Assembly (NCBI RefSeq): GCF_019399895.1
Contig: NC_091876.1
Span: 1,178,001-1,242,000 of the forward strand
Length of the DNA: 64,000 nucleotides
Origin: Cardiocondyla obscurior
Lineage: Eukaryota > Arthropoda > Insecta > Hymenoptera > Formicidae
Reading direction: 5' to 3'
Positions 1 to 10,005 of this stretch are shown one piece after another (the first letter of the stretch is position 1; every line of letters starts with the position of its first letter). The notes below the pieces were generated by a model. That model did no database searches and had not been told where the DNA came from. It saw nothing but the letters and a program-made list of their open reading frames with translations. The position numbers and the translations under genes were made by a program.

Positions 1-318
1 TTAATTTAAAACAGGTCTTGCCAAAAAAACAACAAAAGCCAAAAAACAATACAAGCAAAAAACGACAACAGCAAAAACGGCAACAGCAATAATAAAAAAC
101 AACACAAGCAATAATAAAAACAACAGAAGCAATAAAAAACAATACTAGCAATTTTAAGATGTGTACTCCTCGACTGGCGAGCGACCGACTGACGAGCGAC
201 CGACTGAAAATCACGTGCTGCGTTTCTATCCGCTTCCATATGTGTGTTCGTAAATGCACAATGAATGATGCTTAAAGAAGCGGATATACGAACGGACTTA
301 AGGCCCTTTCGGTGTAAT
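1..318. other. AT/CAA-rich flank with short repeats
   Basis: No convincing gene. Positions 1-160 are imperfect CAA/CAATAA-rich repeats that resemble the reverse complement of the 29-bp repeats at about 2282-2523. Positions 172-208 hold two copies of a short direct repeat containing GCGAGCGACCGACTG. The shared repeat style hints that this flank belongs to the same element as the viral genes to the right. Confidence 0.4.
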
Positions 319-948
319 TCATTCAGCCGGCGTATCGATCCACATGATGAAATTTCTTGCAATACCCAGGTGTATGAATAAAGTTGACATATCTACCGGG
401 TCCACATTTTCTGTTTGCCCGACTCTAATTAACGAAACAAGAGCCGCATCGCCAGAGAGAATATCATTGACGGTAATCCACCCCCGCGCTTTTTCCATGA
501 TTATTTTAGCGAGTGTGATCTCTTGCTCCGTCCATATCTGGGCTCGCCGAGGCAAGATTCCGTCTAGAACACACGGTATCGCTTGCCACTTTAATTCACA
601 GAATCGTTCGTCCAGTCGGAAACACTCATAAGGTAGTCTACAGGTTTTGCGAGCCCAGTCGCGAAGATGTACCGTAATCGACGTAGCACTAACATCATCG
701 ATGATTCCTCTTTGCCACTTTAAACCTTCTCGGATAGCAACAAGGGTTCCCACTGTAACTTCATGTGGTAACAGCATGAGGTTGGCTGCTGCAATCCTCA
801 TAAATGCAGTCAATTGTTCAAGCATCTCCAAATGAGCCTTCTCTCCGTTTGTTAACTTTACCCAAAATAGCGTGGGTGATTGTACGCGTATCACGCGTAC
901 TTCGTGCGGCCAGCGGGTAAGTTGCCTTATATTGATGTTGGAAATCAT
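319..948 (-). CDS. Extended Tudor-domain protein, possible Polinton cargo
   Basis: 209 aa from ATG at 948. The N-terminal half reads as an extended Tudor domain: a strand with SPTLFWVKL, a linker helix, then LVAIREGLKWQRGIIDD, VHLRDWARKTCRLPYECFRL and WQAIPCVLDGILP, the usual Tudor core order of W-R-x-x-I, a D/W turn, LP and a C-x-L-x-GI ending. The last ~70 residues resemble the helical/SNase-like tail seen after TDRD12/Yb-type Tudor units. Known relatives bind symmetrically dimethylated arginine on Piwi proteins in piRNA granules. A CAG acceptor lies directly before the ATG, so the gene probably has an upstream 5' exon. It lies 0.9 kb left of the Polinton genes on the opposite strand, so it could be element cargo or host-derived sequence. 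The domain call is fairly strong; membership of the element is inference. Confidence 0.65.
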   Translation of the reverse strand: MISNINIRQLTRWPHEVRVIRVQSPTLFWVKLTNGEKAHLEMLEQLTAFMRIAAANLMLLPHEVTVGTLVAIREGLKWQRGIIDDVSATSITVHLRDWARKTCRLPYECFRLDERFCELKWQAIPCVLDGILPRRAQIWTEQEITLAKIIMEKARGWITVNDILSGDAALVSLIRVGQTENVDPVDMSTLFIHLGIARNFIMWIDTPAE

Positions 949-1049
949 CTGAAAAAAATATTTTATATTAATCGGAAATTTTTTTAAAAAAAGATATTAA
1001 AAATAATATCAGAAAAGATATTAAAAATAATATCAGAAAAGATACTTAC

Positions 1050-1245
1050 ATTTTTTGTAACTTGTTAATTGGCGACGATCAGTTACCGATGCCTGGTTGC
1101 AAGGAACTGATCGCTCGACGGTTGAAGAACTCATCTCGATCCAAATTGTTTTATACTGATAAAAAAAATTATCGTTCTCACTCGCGTTGTCACTCACGTT
1201 GCCACTCACGTTGCCACTCACGTTGCCACTCACGTTACCCCGCAT
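1050..1245 (-). other. Putative 5' exon with NVSG repeats
   Basis: Reading frame from ATG at 1245 containing four tandem Asn-Val-Ser-Gly units, encoded by 12-bp DNA repeats at about 1180-1240. It runs into a good splice donor (GTAAGTATC, minus strand, 1049-1041), which pairs with the acceptor at 951-949 beside the Tudor ORF. Simple joining would leave one base and change the Tudor frame. Either this is untranslated leader, the splice differs, or there is an indel. Low confidence as coding. Confidence 0.3.
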
Positions 1246-1249
1246 CAAT

Positions 1250-1667
1250 GAAAAATAGACTGCTAAGAGAACAAAAGACTATGCGGCTAAATTCAAAGAC
1301 TGCAAACGGAGGTAGTTGCTATTTAGCAGGTATGCATTTCTTTTCTCGGAAAGAGATAAGGTAAAGATTTTAATTCCCCCACATCATTGAAAAATAGACT
1401 GCTAAGAGAACAAAAGACTATGCGGCTAAATTCAAAGGCTGCAAACGGAGGTAGTTGTTATTTAGCAGGTGTGCATTTCTTTTCTCGGAAAGAGATAAGG
1501 TAACGATTTTCGTTCCCCCACATCTTTGAAAAATAGACTGCTCAGATAACAAAAACTATGCGGCTAAACTCAAAGACTCTGCAAACGGGGTAGTTGCTAT
1601 TTAGCGGGTGTACATTTCTTTTGTCGGGCAGAGATAAGATAGCAATTTTAAAATACTGCAAAGTGAA
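1250..1667. repeat. Three 139-bp tandem units
   Basis: GAAAAATAGACTGCT starts at 1250, 1389 and 1528, exactly 139 bp apart. Each unit continues through GCAAACGG and the TATTTAGC block to AGAGATAAG. Units 1 and 2 are nearly identical; the third has diverged. They separate the Tudor ORF from the plus-strand genes. Confidence 0.85.
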
Positions 1668-1743
1668 ACTTATGAAATGACTCATTATAATTTGAGAGAG
1701 GGTAAAAAATGTGTCACATGATTAATCAGGAGTAGGGGTAGAA

Positions 1744-1750
1744 TATAAAG
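1744..1750 (+). promoter_or_regulatory. TATA-like box before the Cys-rich gene
   Basis: TATAAAG 64-70 bp upstream of the ATG at 1814, a plausible spacing for a core promoter with a short leader. Confidence 0.4.
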
Positions 1751-1813
1751 CATTCCTTAGGCCTCTCTTGTAACCACGCGCGAATCTCATTAGTGAACGA
1801 GCGATCGACGATA

Positions 1814-2239
1814 ATGAACGTTGACGTGAGAATAGAAATCGGTGAAGAAATCGGTGAAGAAATAGAAATAGAAATCGGTGAGGAAATCGAAGAGGTTCAT
1901 CCCCTGTCGGAGGATAGTGCTTGCGAAACCGACGATGACAACGATGAAACGGTTGAAAGTACTACGCGCAAAACGATCAATTTACGGAATTTAAACGCGA
2001 TTAATCTGCGTACGAAATTTTGTGCCATATATTTTTATTATTGTGACGGGCGAGGATACAACGTGTGCGCTTCTTGTTTGGTGTTGATGCGAAACGATTT
2101 CAACGATTCCGTCTTCAAGATTCGTAAACACGTCGTAGGATCGTACGATAGTCTGAGCGGTACGTGGTGTTTGAACTGTAGAACCGCAACATTCGTTGTA
2201 ATTTCGTGCGATATGTGCCCGGTATGCACGAATGCGTGA
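1814..2239 (+). CDS. Acidic, Cys-rich small protein, unknown
   Basis: 141 aa from the first ATG (1814). Residues 3-30 are Glu/Ile/Gly-rich and partly repetitive (IGEEIGEEIE type), followed by an acidic stretch with DDDNDE. The C-terminal half has seven or more cysteines in CxxC-like pairs (YYCDGRGYNVCASC, WCLNCRT, CDMCPVC), which suggests a zinc-binding fold. It sits directly upstream of the polymerase on the same strand in the early-gene position. I do not recognise the family. A zinc-finger regulator or cargo gene are possibilities only. Confidence 0.6.
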   Translation: MNVDVRIEIGEEIGEEIEIEIGEEIEEVHPLSEDSACETDDDNDETVESTTRKTINLRNLNAINLRTKFCAIYFYYCDGRGYNVCASCLVLMRNDFNDSVFKIRKHVVGSYDSLSGTWCLNCRTATFVVISCDMCPVCTNA

Positions 2240-2281
2240 ACAATGTACTTCGATTTCCATACTCACGTTGCTAATGTCGTT

Positions 2282-2523
2282 TTTATCGCTAATGTTGTTG
2301 TTTTGTTGTATTTATCGCTAATGTTGTATTTATTGCCAATGTCGTTGTTTTGTTGTATTTATTGCTAATGTCGTTGTTTTGTTGTATTTATTGCCAATGT
2401 CGTTGTTTTGTTGTATTTATTGCCAATGTCGTTGTTTTGTTGTATTTATTGCCAATGTCGTTGTTTTGTTGTATTTATTGCTAATGTCGTTGTTTTGTTG
2501 TATTTATTGCTAATGTCGTTTTT
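2282..2523. repeat. 29-bp tandem repeat, about 8 units
   Basis: Units of the form GTCGTTGTTTTGTTGTATT plus TATTGCCAAT repeat with a 29-bp period and end about 45 bp before the polymerase ATG. The only variation is at one or two positions (GCTAAT/GCCAAT). Confidence 0.85.
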
Positions 2524-2567
2524 TAAAAAACATTAACGTGCAAGCATCGGTGCGAGAATCATTAAAA

Positions 2568-5500
2568 ATGGATCAAAGTTTTCTCGAGGAAGAGCGTGAA
2601 CTCCTGGTGCAGGCTGACGCCGTGACCACCTTGGGAGAATTTTTCGTGTGGCTTGAGAGATGTGACGACCTAGTGAATCGACTCGAGGAACGCAGTCGCG
2701 CCAAGCGAACGCGCGTATCCGTCGGATGCGCGCAATCCACGGTGGCGAGTATCGCGCGACTTTTGGGTGTCAGGAAACATTTGTACGGACGTTACGTGCA
2801 CCAGGGTGGCGAGTATGCGAGCACCAGTGCTGCCGACGGTGATGGTGACAACGCAGCTGGTGAACTCGAGTGGCGCGAGATCGAGACCGCGTTCAAAAGT
2901 CGTATCGCAACGGGTGTGGTAATAAACACAAACTACATCGAGCCGCTGCGATTCCTGGAGGACGCCGGTAACGCGGTGTGCGAGCGCGTACAGAACATCG
3001 TGCGTAAAACTAATTGCGTGAAAGTGAACACCGCGTTCAACGGTGAATTCACGGCCGGGGACAAACGCGCCAACAAAAGTATAACCACGAAAAACTGTGA
3101 GATCTTTCAAGATACTGATGTACGCGAGTGGTACCGATTACATGTTATCGAACCCACGCTGGCTTCTCTCGAGGAGTTTCAGGAGCGCGACAGCGGATGG
3201 GCGTTGTCGCGAATTTTGAACTTGTTGATCAACGTAAACAAGTACAATCCGATGCGTTCGGGATGTCACGTTACATTGTCGCGGAAAATAGTCGCTAAAA
3301 AAGCAGTGATATGCGTAAAATCGATGGATGACAAGTGTCTCGCGTGGTCGGTGGTGGCAGCTCTGTATCCCGTAAAGCAGCACGTGGATCGGGAATCGTC
3401 GTACCCGCATTACGCAACGGTGCTGAACGTCGAGGGTGTGGAGTTTCCCGCGACTCTTAAAGACGTTGCGAAACTCGAACGATTGAATGATATCTCGATC
3501 AACGTGTACGTCACAAAGACACGTGGAAAAGAAATAAACGTTCTACCTATACGCCTCAGCAATGAGAAGAAAAAGAGACACGTAAATTTATTGTACGTGC
3601 AACCCGATAACAACGATGACAACGATAACCAGAAAGTGGGACACTTTGCGTGTATCAGTAATCTATCACGCCTCGTCAGTTCGCAACTAAGCGGACGCGA
3701 GCATCGGAAACACATTTGTGATCGGTACGTATGGTTTTAAATATATAATTGATTTTTAAAATATTATTTTAAAATTATTATTTTGTAAAAAATATTTTAT
3801 TTTTAGGTGTCTTCATTACTTTAGTTCGAGCGAGAAGCTCGAGGCTCACGTCATGGATTGCGGAATATTAAACGACTGCGCTATACGACTACCCAGCGAG
3901 GACGACAAATGGCTCAGCTTTTCTAATCACGACAACAAGGAGCGCGTGCCGTTCATCGTTTACGCCGATCTGGAGTGCGTGCTGCGAAATATCGATCCAC
4001 CATCATCGCCCGAACAAACGACGTTTAATTATCAACATCACGAAGTATTCAGCGTGGGATACTACGTCCGATGCTCGTACGACGAGTCGCTCTCGAGATA
4101 CGAATATCGTCGCGAACCTGATTGCGTCCAGTGGTTCGTCGAGCGGCTAGTGAGATTAGCTCATCGCGTAAAAACCGTAATCTCAAACGTTGTCCCGATG
4201 AAGACGTTGTCGAATGCGCAGCTCGAGGTGCACGAGAACGCGAAGCTGTGCCACGTATGCGAAAATCCGTTTGCGGCGGACGAGAAGCGTGTGCGCGATC
4301 ATTGTCATTTGACCGGTCGGTATAGAGGTCCCGCGCACTCAAAATGTAACCTGCAATACCGCGACACGCGTTACATCCCCGTCGTATTTCACAATCTGTC
4401 GGGTTACGATGCACACTTTGTTATAAAGGAGATCGCCACAGCGTACGAGGGTAAAATTAATCTATTACCGATAACGAAGGAGAAATATATCTCCTTTACG
4501 AAACACGTTGACGATACGGCTGAGGGACAGGACTCGCGAACTGCGATAAAGTTGCGCTTTATAGACTCGTACAAATTTTTGAACGCTAGCCTCGACAAAT
4601 TATCGTCTCTACTCGCCAAAGACAAATTGCGAATCTTGCGCGCTGAATTTGCGACACTTTCAGAAGAAAATTTCAATCTTCTGACGCGAAAAGGTGTATT
4701 TCCGTACGAGTACGTCAACAGCGTCGAAAAATTGAATGAGTCAAGCTTACCGTCGCGCGACTCATTCTTCAGTTCGCTGACCGGTGACACGGTGACCGAG
4801 TCAGATTACGCGCACGCTGAGACCGTATGGCAGCGGTTCTCCGTTCGAACTCTGGGCGAGTACAGCGATCTGTACCTCAAGACCGATGTACTGTTATTGG
4901 CTGACGTATTTGAAAATTTTCGCGACAGATGCGTCGAGAGTTACGGACTCGATCCCGCGCATTACTACACCTTACCCGGTTTCACGTGGGATGCGATGCT
5001 CAAGCATACGCGCATAAATTTCGAATTGTTGACCGACATCGACATGGTGATGTTCGTCGAACGCGGTATACGCGGCGGTCTAAGTCAATGCTCCAACAGA
5101 TACGCGCGAGCCAATAACAGATACATGCGGTCGGGTTACGACTCGTCGAAACCTTCGTCGTACATTGTGTATTACGATGTAAATAACTTGTACGGATGGG
5201 CCATGTGTCAGCCGTTACCGTACGCGGACTTCGAATGGGTCGACGACAACGACCTCGCGAACCTCGACGTAGACGCGATCGCCGCGGACTCGCCCACGGG
5301 TTATATTCTCGAGGTGGATCTCGAGTATCCCGCGAGCGTGCACGACGCGCACTCCGATCTGCCGTTCTGTCCCACGCGAGAGAAACCACCGGGGGCGAAA
5401 CACGATGTAAAACTTTTGGCTACGCTGTGTGATAAGAAGCGATACGTCATCCACTATCGCAATCTGCAGCTGTGCACGCGTCACGGTCTTCGCGTCACCA

Positions 5501-6399
5501 AGGTTTACCGCGTGCTGCGATTCACTCAATCGGCATGGTTGCGCGATTACATCGAGCTCAACACGCGACATCGAACTCGTGCGACCAACGATTTTGAAAA
5601 AAATTTGTTTAAACTGATGAACAACGCGGTGTTCGGTAAAACGATGGAGAACGTACGAAATCGCGTCGACGTTCGCTTGCTCTCGCAGTGGGACGGACGG
5701 TGCGGTGTGGAGGCGATGATCGCCAAACCGAATTTTCACAGCAGAAGCGTATTTGCGGAAAATTTAGTAGCTGTGGAATTACGTAAACTCGAGGTGAAAT
5801 TCGCCAAGCCGATATACGTCGGTATGTCTATACTCGACATATCTAAAGTATGCTTGTACGAGTTTCATCACGAGTATATGATACCGACTTTCGGAGACAA
5901 ATGTAGCGTCATGTATACCGACACGGACAGTCTTGTGTACAGCGTCGAGTGCGACGACGTATACGAGATGATGAAACGCGATATCGCGAGGTTCGACACG
6001 AGCGACTATCCGCCCGATAACGCGTATGGTATACCTCTCGCGAACAAAAAAATACCCGGCTTAATGAAGGATGAGTGTAACGGTGCGATCGTCACAGAGT
6101 TCGTCGGACTCAGAGCTAAGATGTATGCGATCAGGGTAGACGGTAGAAAAGACACCAAAAAAGCAAAGGGTGTAAAGAGCGGAGTCGTGGCGCGAACTAT
6201 AACGTTCGACGATTACGTGAGGTGTCTCGAGGACGAGATCGCTATGACTCGCGACCAATCGTGCATCAGGTCGAAATTGCATGAGGTGTACACCGTGTCC
6301 GAGACAAAGATCGCTTTGAGTCCGTACGACGACAAGCGATATCTCGTGCCGAACTCGACCGAGACCTTGCCGTGGGGTCATTATCGCATACCTCGATAA
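2568..6399 (+). CDS. polB: Protein-primed DNA polymerase B (Polinton), two exons
   Basis: Exons 2568-3724 and 3807-6399 are in frame, giving about 1249 aa; the ATG at 2568 is chosen because the frame upstream has only GTG. The polymerase copies the element's linear DNA using a terminal protein primer. Visible in order: a long N-terminal region typical of arthropod Maverick polymerases (residues ~200-400, ending in a CxxC/H zinc-like motif across the splice); ExoI YADLECV (~440); an HNH/EndoVII-like insert CHVCENPF...RDHCHLTGRYRG (~534-565); ExoII NLSGYDAHF (~580); ExoIII YLKTDVLLLADVF (~741); Motif A YDVNNLYGWAM (~841); Motif B KLMNNAVFGKTMENVRNR (~987); Motif C YTDTDS (~1089). All catalytic aspartates are present and no internal stop is seen, so the gene looks potentially functional. 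The CpG-rich composition matches the rest of the element. Confidence 0.93.
3725..3806 (+). other. 82-bp intron in polB
   Basis: GT (GTACGT) at 3725 to AG (TTTTTAG) at 3805-3806. Removing it keeps one frame and joins the two halves of a Cys/His motif expected at this place in the family. Both flanking frames are otherwise closed by stops. Confidence 0.85.
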
Positions 6400-7853
6400 A
6401 AAACGCAGTACACATGTACGCGGTATACATGTATGCAGTATGTATTATACTTCCGATTGACGCAACGTTTCTCGAGTGATTGTTAACATTCGCATATTTA
6501 GCATTTTGTGGAGAGTGATGGGATGATTGAGGCGTTCATGATTGCATTTTTTATTTTGCGGAGTATGAGATGTTCTTGGTTGCTTTGGTTTTTTATCAAA
6601 TTTAGTCTGATTTTCACTTTGTAGTATTTGATGCGTTCATGATTGCCTCTTTTTCAATTTTATCTGGTTTAAAAATATTTTATAAAAGTCTCGAGCTCGT
6701 TATATGAAGCATGCGTGGAATAACATACATTATATGTATTATTCCTAGCACTGTCATTCTCCAACTATACTCGTATCTTTACCCCTTTACCCCTTTACCC
6801 CTTTACCCCTTTACCCCTTTATTTTTACTGACGGTACAATAGTTGGTATTTCTTTTCTTTTTTCTTTTTGGTATTTTTGCAGCTAGCAAATGGGCTGGAT
6901 TGCACAAAATAATTATTATTTTGCGGTGTATGAAGTGTTGTTGTTTGCTTATGGTTTTTTCAAAAGTTAATTTGATTTTCACTTTGTACCGTTTGATGCG
7001 TAGATTGCATCTTTTTTAAAATTTATTCCTAGCGTTGTCATATTCTCCAACTATGCTCGTATTTTTACCCCTTTATTTTATTACTGACGGTACAAGAGTT
7101 GGTATTTCTTTTCTTTTTTCTTTTTTCTTTTTTTTGTTGTAACTGGTTTTGTTGTTACTGGTTTTGTTGTTTACCCTTTACCCCCTTTACCCCTTTACTC
7201 CTTTACTCCTTTACTCCTTTACCCCCTTTACTCCTTTACCCCCTTTACTCCTTTACCCCTTTATTTTTACTGACGGTACAATAGTTGGTATTTCTTTTCT
7301 TTTTTTGGTTTTACCGGTTAATTGTGATATAATGTATGGGTTAACATTCGCATATTTTATTTTACGGTGTATGCGGTGTATGTGATGTTCTTGGTTGCTT
7401 ATGTCGTTTTAAACTTAATTTGAATTTATTTTGTGGAGTGTTTGATGCGTTGATTGAGGTGTTCTTTGCGGAAATCTCGAAACGACCGACGAAACGGTCA
7501 TGTTTTATATTTTTATGCGATGATGTACAGGTTTAAGTTAGTAGTCGCTAGCATGCCCTTACGTAGTACACATGTACGCAGTACACATGTACGCAGTACA
7601 CATGTACGCAGTACACATGTACGCAGTACACATGTACGCAGTACACATGTACGCAGTACACATGTACGCAGTACACATGTACGCAGTATACATGTACGCA
7701 GTAAAGCAGTAAGCAGTATGTAGTATGTATTATAGATGTAATTATACAAATGAAGTAAAACATTGTACAATGCGTACGTTATATATTTTTCTCATTTTTA
7801 TACATTTTTTGTATCGAATCACATATACACATGTGTGAAATAAAAAAAATTTA
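6400..7853. repeat. Repeat-filled gap between convergent genes
   Basis: No coding evidence. It holds CCCTTTA-type 9-bp arrays (about 6779-6822 and 7170-7262) and three copies of a cassette with CTGACGGTACAA...AGTTGGTATTTCTTTTC (about 6830, 7085, 7268). In two copies CCAACTAT upstream can pair with ATAGTTGG downstream around the pyrimidine array. It separates the ends of polB (+) and the integrase (-). Confidence 0.75.
7560..7703. repeat. 15-bp palindrome-rich tandem array
   Basis: About nine units of ACACATGTACGCAGT. Each holds the near-palindrome GTACACATGTAC, so the array can form many small hairpins. Related single units occur just after polB (about 6403-6440). The units keep all frames open, giving spurious ORFs on both strands. 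Confidence 0.85.
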
Positions 7854-8807
7854 TTAAACGATGCTGTTTTTGTCGATCCACGAATTGTGCGATCCGTCGA
7901 ATCCCAACCATTTTACGTAGACCTTGTCACCCTTTTTGCGCAGAACCTTCTCCACCAGATACACGTCCGGATGCGTCGCGCGGTGCAACTCGTACTCGTA
8001 GAACGCTCCGGATATCGCCTCACCGCGATAATCCTCCAGTAGATAGGTAGCTGGATTAGTTTGCTGCACCTTAACGATCGTGAAAACCTCGGTGGTCCAA
8101 TTCGGAGTGTATCCCTTTTCAAAAATCATTTTAAACTTGCTCACGCGTACTTTATCACCGACCCTGAATTTGGCCGGAGCGGCTATCTTTATAGCGCTGT
8201 ACACGGTGTCGAGGAGTTTTTTGGCGATATCAGGTGTCACGTCAACGGGCCGCATGCCGATCGTTCGATGCTTGCGCCTATTGTACTCGTCTACGAGACG
8301 CGGTAGCGCGTCGAACCACTCATAATTACCATTGAGTGTAAACATCTTCCACATGGCGTTTTTGAGCGTGCGATTGAATCGTTCGACTATCGACGCCTTC
8401 ATTACCGAGTATGTCGAGTAATGATTGACGCCGCGTTTCGCGAAAAGTCGTTGCACGTCGGCGTTGTAAAACTCCTTTCCCATGTCAGTTTGCAGATTTT
8501 TCGGGCATCGCCCGCTCTTTCGCATCAACTCCGCTAAAGCGTCAGCCGTCTCGCTGCCGCCTTTGTTCTTGAGCGGTATCGCCCACGCGTACTTGCCGAG
8601 TACGTCGATGACGGTAAGAATATAGCGGTAGCCTCGATTGAAACGCGCGTACGGTTGCATCTCGACGATATCAGCCTGCCACAGATCGTCATATCCCTTG
8701 ACCACGACGCGTCTTCGCGGAAAATTTCTTCTCGCCGGGGCGTGCAACTCGTCAACGAGTCGCCTCCTCTCGGGACCTGCGTCGCTCGACTTGCGCGATC
8801 TAGACAT
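7854..8807 (-). CDS. int: Polinton integrase (rve fold) with chromodomain
   Basis: 317 aa from ATG at 8807. The core is a retroviral-type integrase with Asp46 (WQADIVEM), Asp108 (LQTDMGKEF) and Glu142 (ASIVERFN), 33 residues between the last two. An SH3-like/GPY-like strand region follows (~205-265). Residues ~282-317 form a chromodomain (VYLVEKVLRKKGDKVYVKWLG) that can target insertion to modified chromatin. It would insert the linear element DNA. Compared with insect relatives the N-terminus looks short, lacking the ~40-residue helical/zinc segment that normally precedes the LHxPARRNF stretch; an upstream exon or a lost start is possible. It lies 33 bp after the DUF8207-type gene, in the same minus-strand cluster. 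Confidence 0.92.
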   Translation of the reverse strand: MSRSRKSSDAGPERRRLVDELHAPARRNFPRRRVVVKGYDDLWQADIVEMQPYARFNRGYRYILTVIDVLGKYAWAIPLKNKGGSETADALAELMRKSGRCPKNLQTDMGKEFYNADVQRLFAKRGVNHYSTYSVMKASIVERFNRTLKNAMWKMFTLNGNYEWFDALPRLVDEYNRRKHRTIGMRPVDVTPDIAKKLLDTVYSAIKIAAPAKFRVGDKVRVSKFKMIFEKGYTPNWTTEVFTIVKVQQTNPATYLLEDYRGEAISGAFYEYELHRATHPDVYLVEKVLRKKGDKVYVKWLGFDGSHNSWIDKNSIV

Positions 8808-8840
8808 GATCGATTCTGTCGCTCGATTCCTCCCGGTCGA

Positions 8841-9923
8841 TCAATTTATAATCAAACCCGCCTCGCGCAGTTCCTCGACGATCGACAGAATTTCGTTGTC
8901 GTGAGCGTTGTGACCGGCTCGACGCGAAGCATCCAGCAATCGAAGACGATCCACGAGCTCGTTAGGATCGTCCCAGTGCACGTAGTCGATCGTGTGATCG
9001 TTTAACGTCATGAGGCGAGGTAATCCTTTACCGGAGCTTTTTCTTCTCGATTTCCTGGCCGAATCGCCTGACAGCAGCGGTGCGATCACCTTCACGTACT
9101 TTGAGCCTCTGTTACCCATGACGCGACCGCTGTCGCTGAAATCTTTCTTATGCGCGTTCGTCGCTTCGAGTATGCTCTTGTAGTGACGTTTATCCGCCTC
9201 GGTGTAAGCGGTTTCATCGGGTACCTTCTTGAAAATCAACTCGTACAGACCTTCCGTACCGGGATATCTCTTACCAGCGACGATTATATCATCGTTTTTA
9301 TGGTCGAATTCGACATGCTTGTTCCCGAGCATTACTTTGTTCGTGTCAAAGTATATACCGAAAACGTCATCGATATTTATTCTTCTGTCACCGCTCGCCG
9401 CTTCCAGATACATCGTTGCCATCGATACGCTGGGCCGCGGCGTCGATACGCCAGATCGCGGCGTCGATACGCCGAACCGCGGCGTCGATGTGCGGGGCCG
9501 TGGCGTCGACGGAAGTTCGACGTTTTCGGTCGTAACGTACGAATCGACGGTCGTATCACTCAATGACGGATTAGCTACGATCGTATCGCCTAACGTTGCC
9601 GACGACAACGAATCGTCAAACGTGACGTTTAAACGCCGTTCGGGTTTTGGTGTCGACCACAATCGTCGCTCCAGTTTCGGTGTCAATCGCTCCGATTTCG
9701 ACTCCACCTTCGGTACCGCGATACCGGATTCCTCGACGGTCTCGACCATCCGCTTTAGAGGTTCGACGATGGGCTTGAGGCGCTTCTCCGACGCGATGTC
9801 GGCGTCGATCGTGTCGGTCTTTATAGCTCGATGCTTCCTGCGAATCGCCTCGCTCGTCTTCTCGATCTCCCGCGTAATCTTTTCATGCTCGCGCGCGTCA
9901 TGGTTGTCGTTTCTCCCCGTCAT
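8841..9923 (-). CDS. DUF8207-type Polinton protein
   Basis: About 360 aa from the first ATG (9923); the open frame extends to 9980 without an ATG. A basic coiled-coil-like N-terminus (EHEKITREIEKTSEAIRRK) leads into a Ser/Thr/Pro region with a peptide repeat (STPRxGVSTPR) from 21-bp DNA repeats at about 9430-9500. The conserved half follows: DDVFGIYFDTNKVMLGN, a DDIIVAGKRYPGTEGLYEL stretch and the C-terminal WDDPNELVDRLRLL...HDNEILSIVEELREAG. This matches a family I know from arthropod Maverick loci (DUF8207). Its function is not established; a virion or DNA-associated role is inference. It sits between the ATPase (25 bp) and the integrase (33 bp). Confidence 0.75.
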   Translation of the reverse strand: MTGRNDNHDAREHEKITREIEKTSEAIRRKHRAIKTDTIDADIASEKRLKPIVEPLKRMVETVEESGIAVPKVESKSERLTPKLERRLWSTPKPERRLNVTFDDSLSSATLGDTIVANPSLSDTTVDSYVTTENVELPSTPRPRTSTPRFGVSTPRSGVSTPRPSVSMATMYLEAASGDRRINIDDVFGIYFDTNKVMLGNKHVEFDHKNDDIIVAGKRYPGTEGLYELIFKKVPDETAYTEADKRHYKSILEATNAHKKDFSDSGRVMGNRGSKYVKVIAPLLSGDSARKSRRKSSGKGLPRLMTLNDHTIDYVHWDDPNELVDRLRLLDASRRAGHNAHDNEILSIVEELREAGLIIN

Positions 9924-10005
9924 ATCGATCGTATCGCGCGATCCGTTCTCGACGAAGCGTCTTCGACGACTGATTGTCACGCGATATCATCAATCTGTTA
10001 AAAAA

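Noticed and set aside
2282..2523. CRISPR-like array
   Set aside because: Units are contiguous without unique spacers and the genome is eukaryotic; ordinary minisatellite.
6779..6822. Telomere-like CCCTTTA repeats
   Set aside because: Insect telomeres are usually TTAGG; this array is short and internal to an element.
7454..7770. ORFs on both strands made of STHVR or LRTCV repeats
   Set aside because: They are produced by the 15-bp tandem array, whose length is a multiple of three; there is no independent coding signal.
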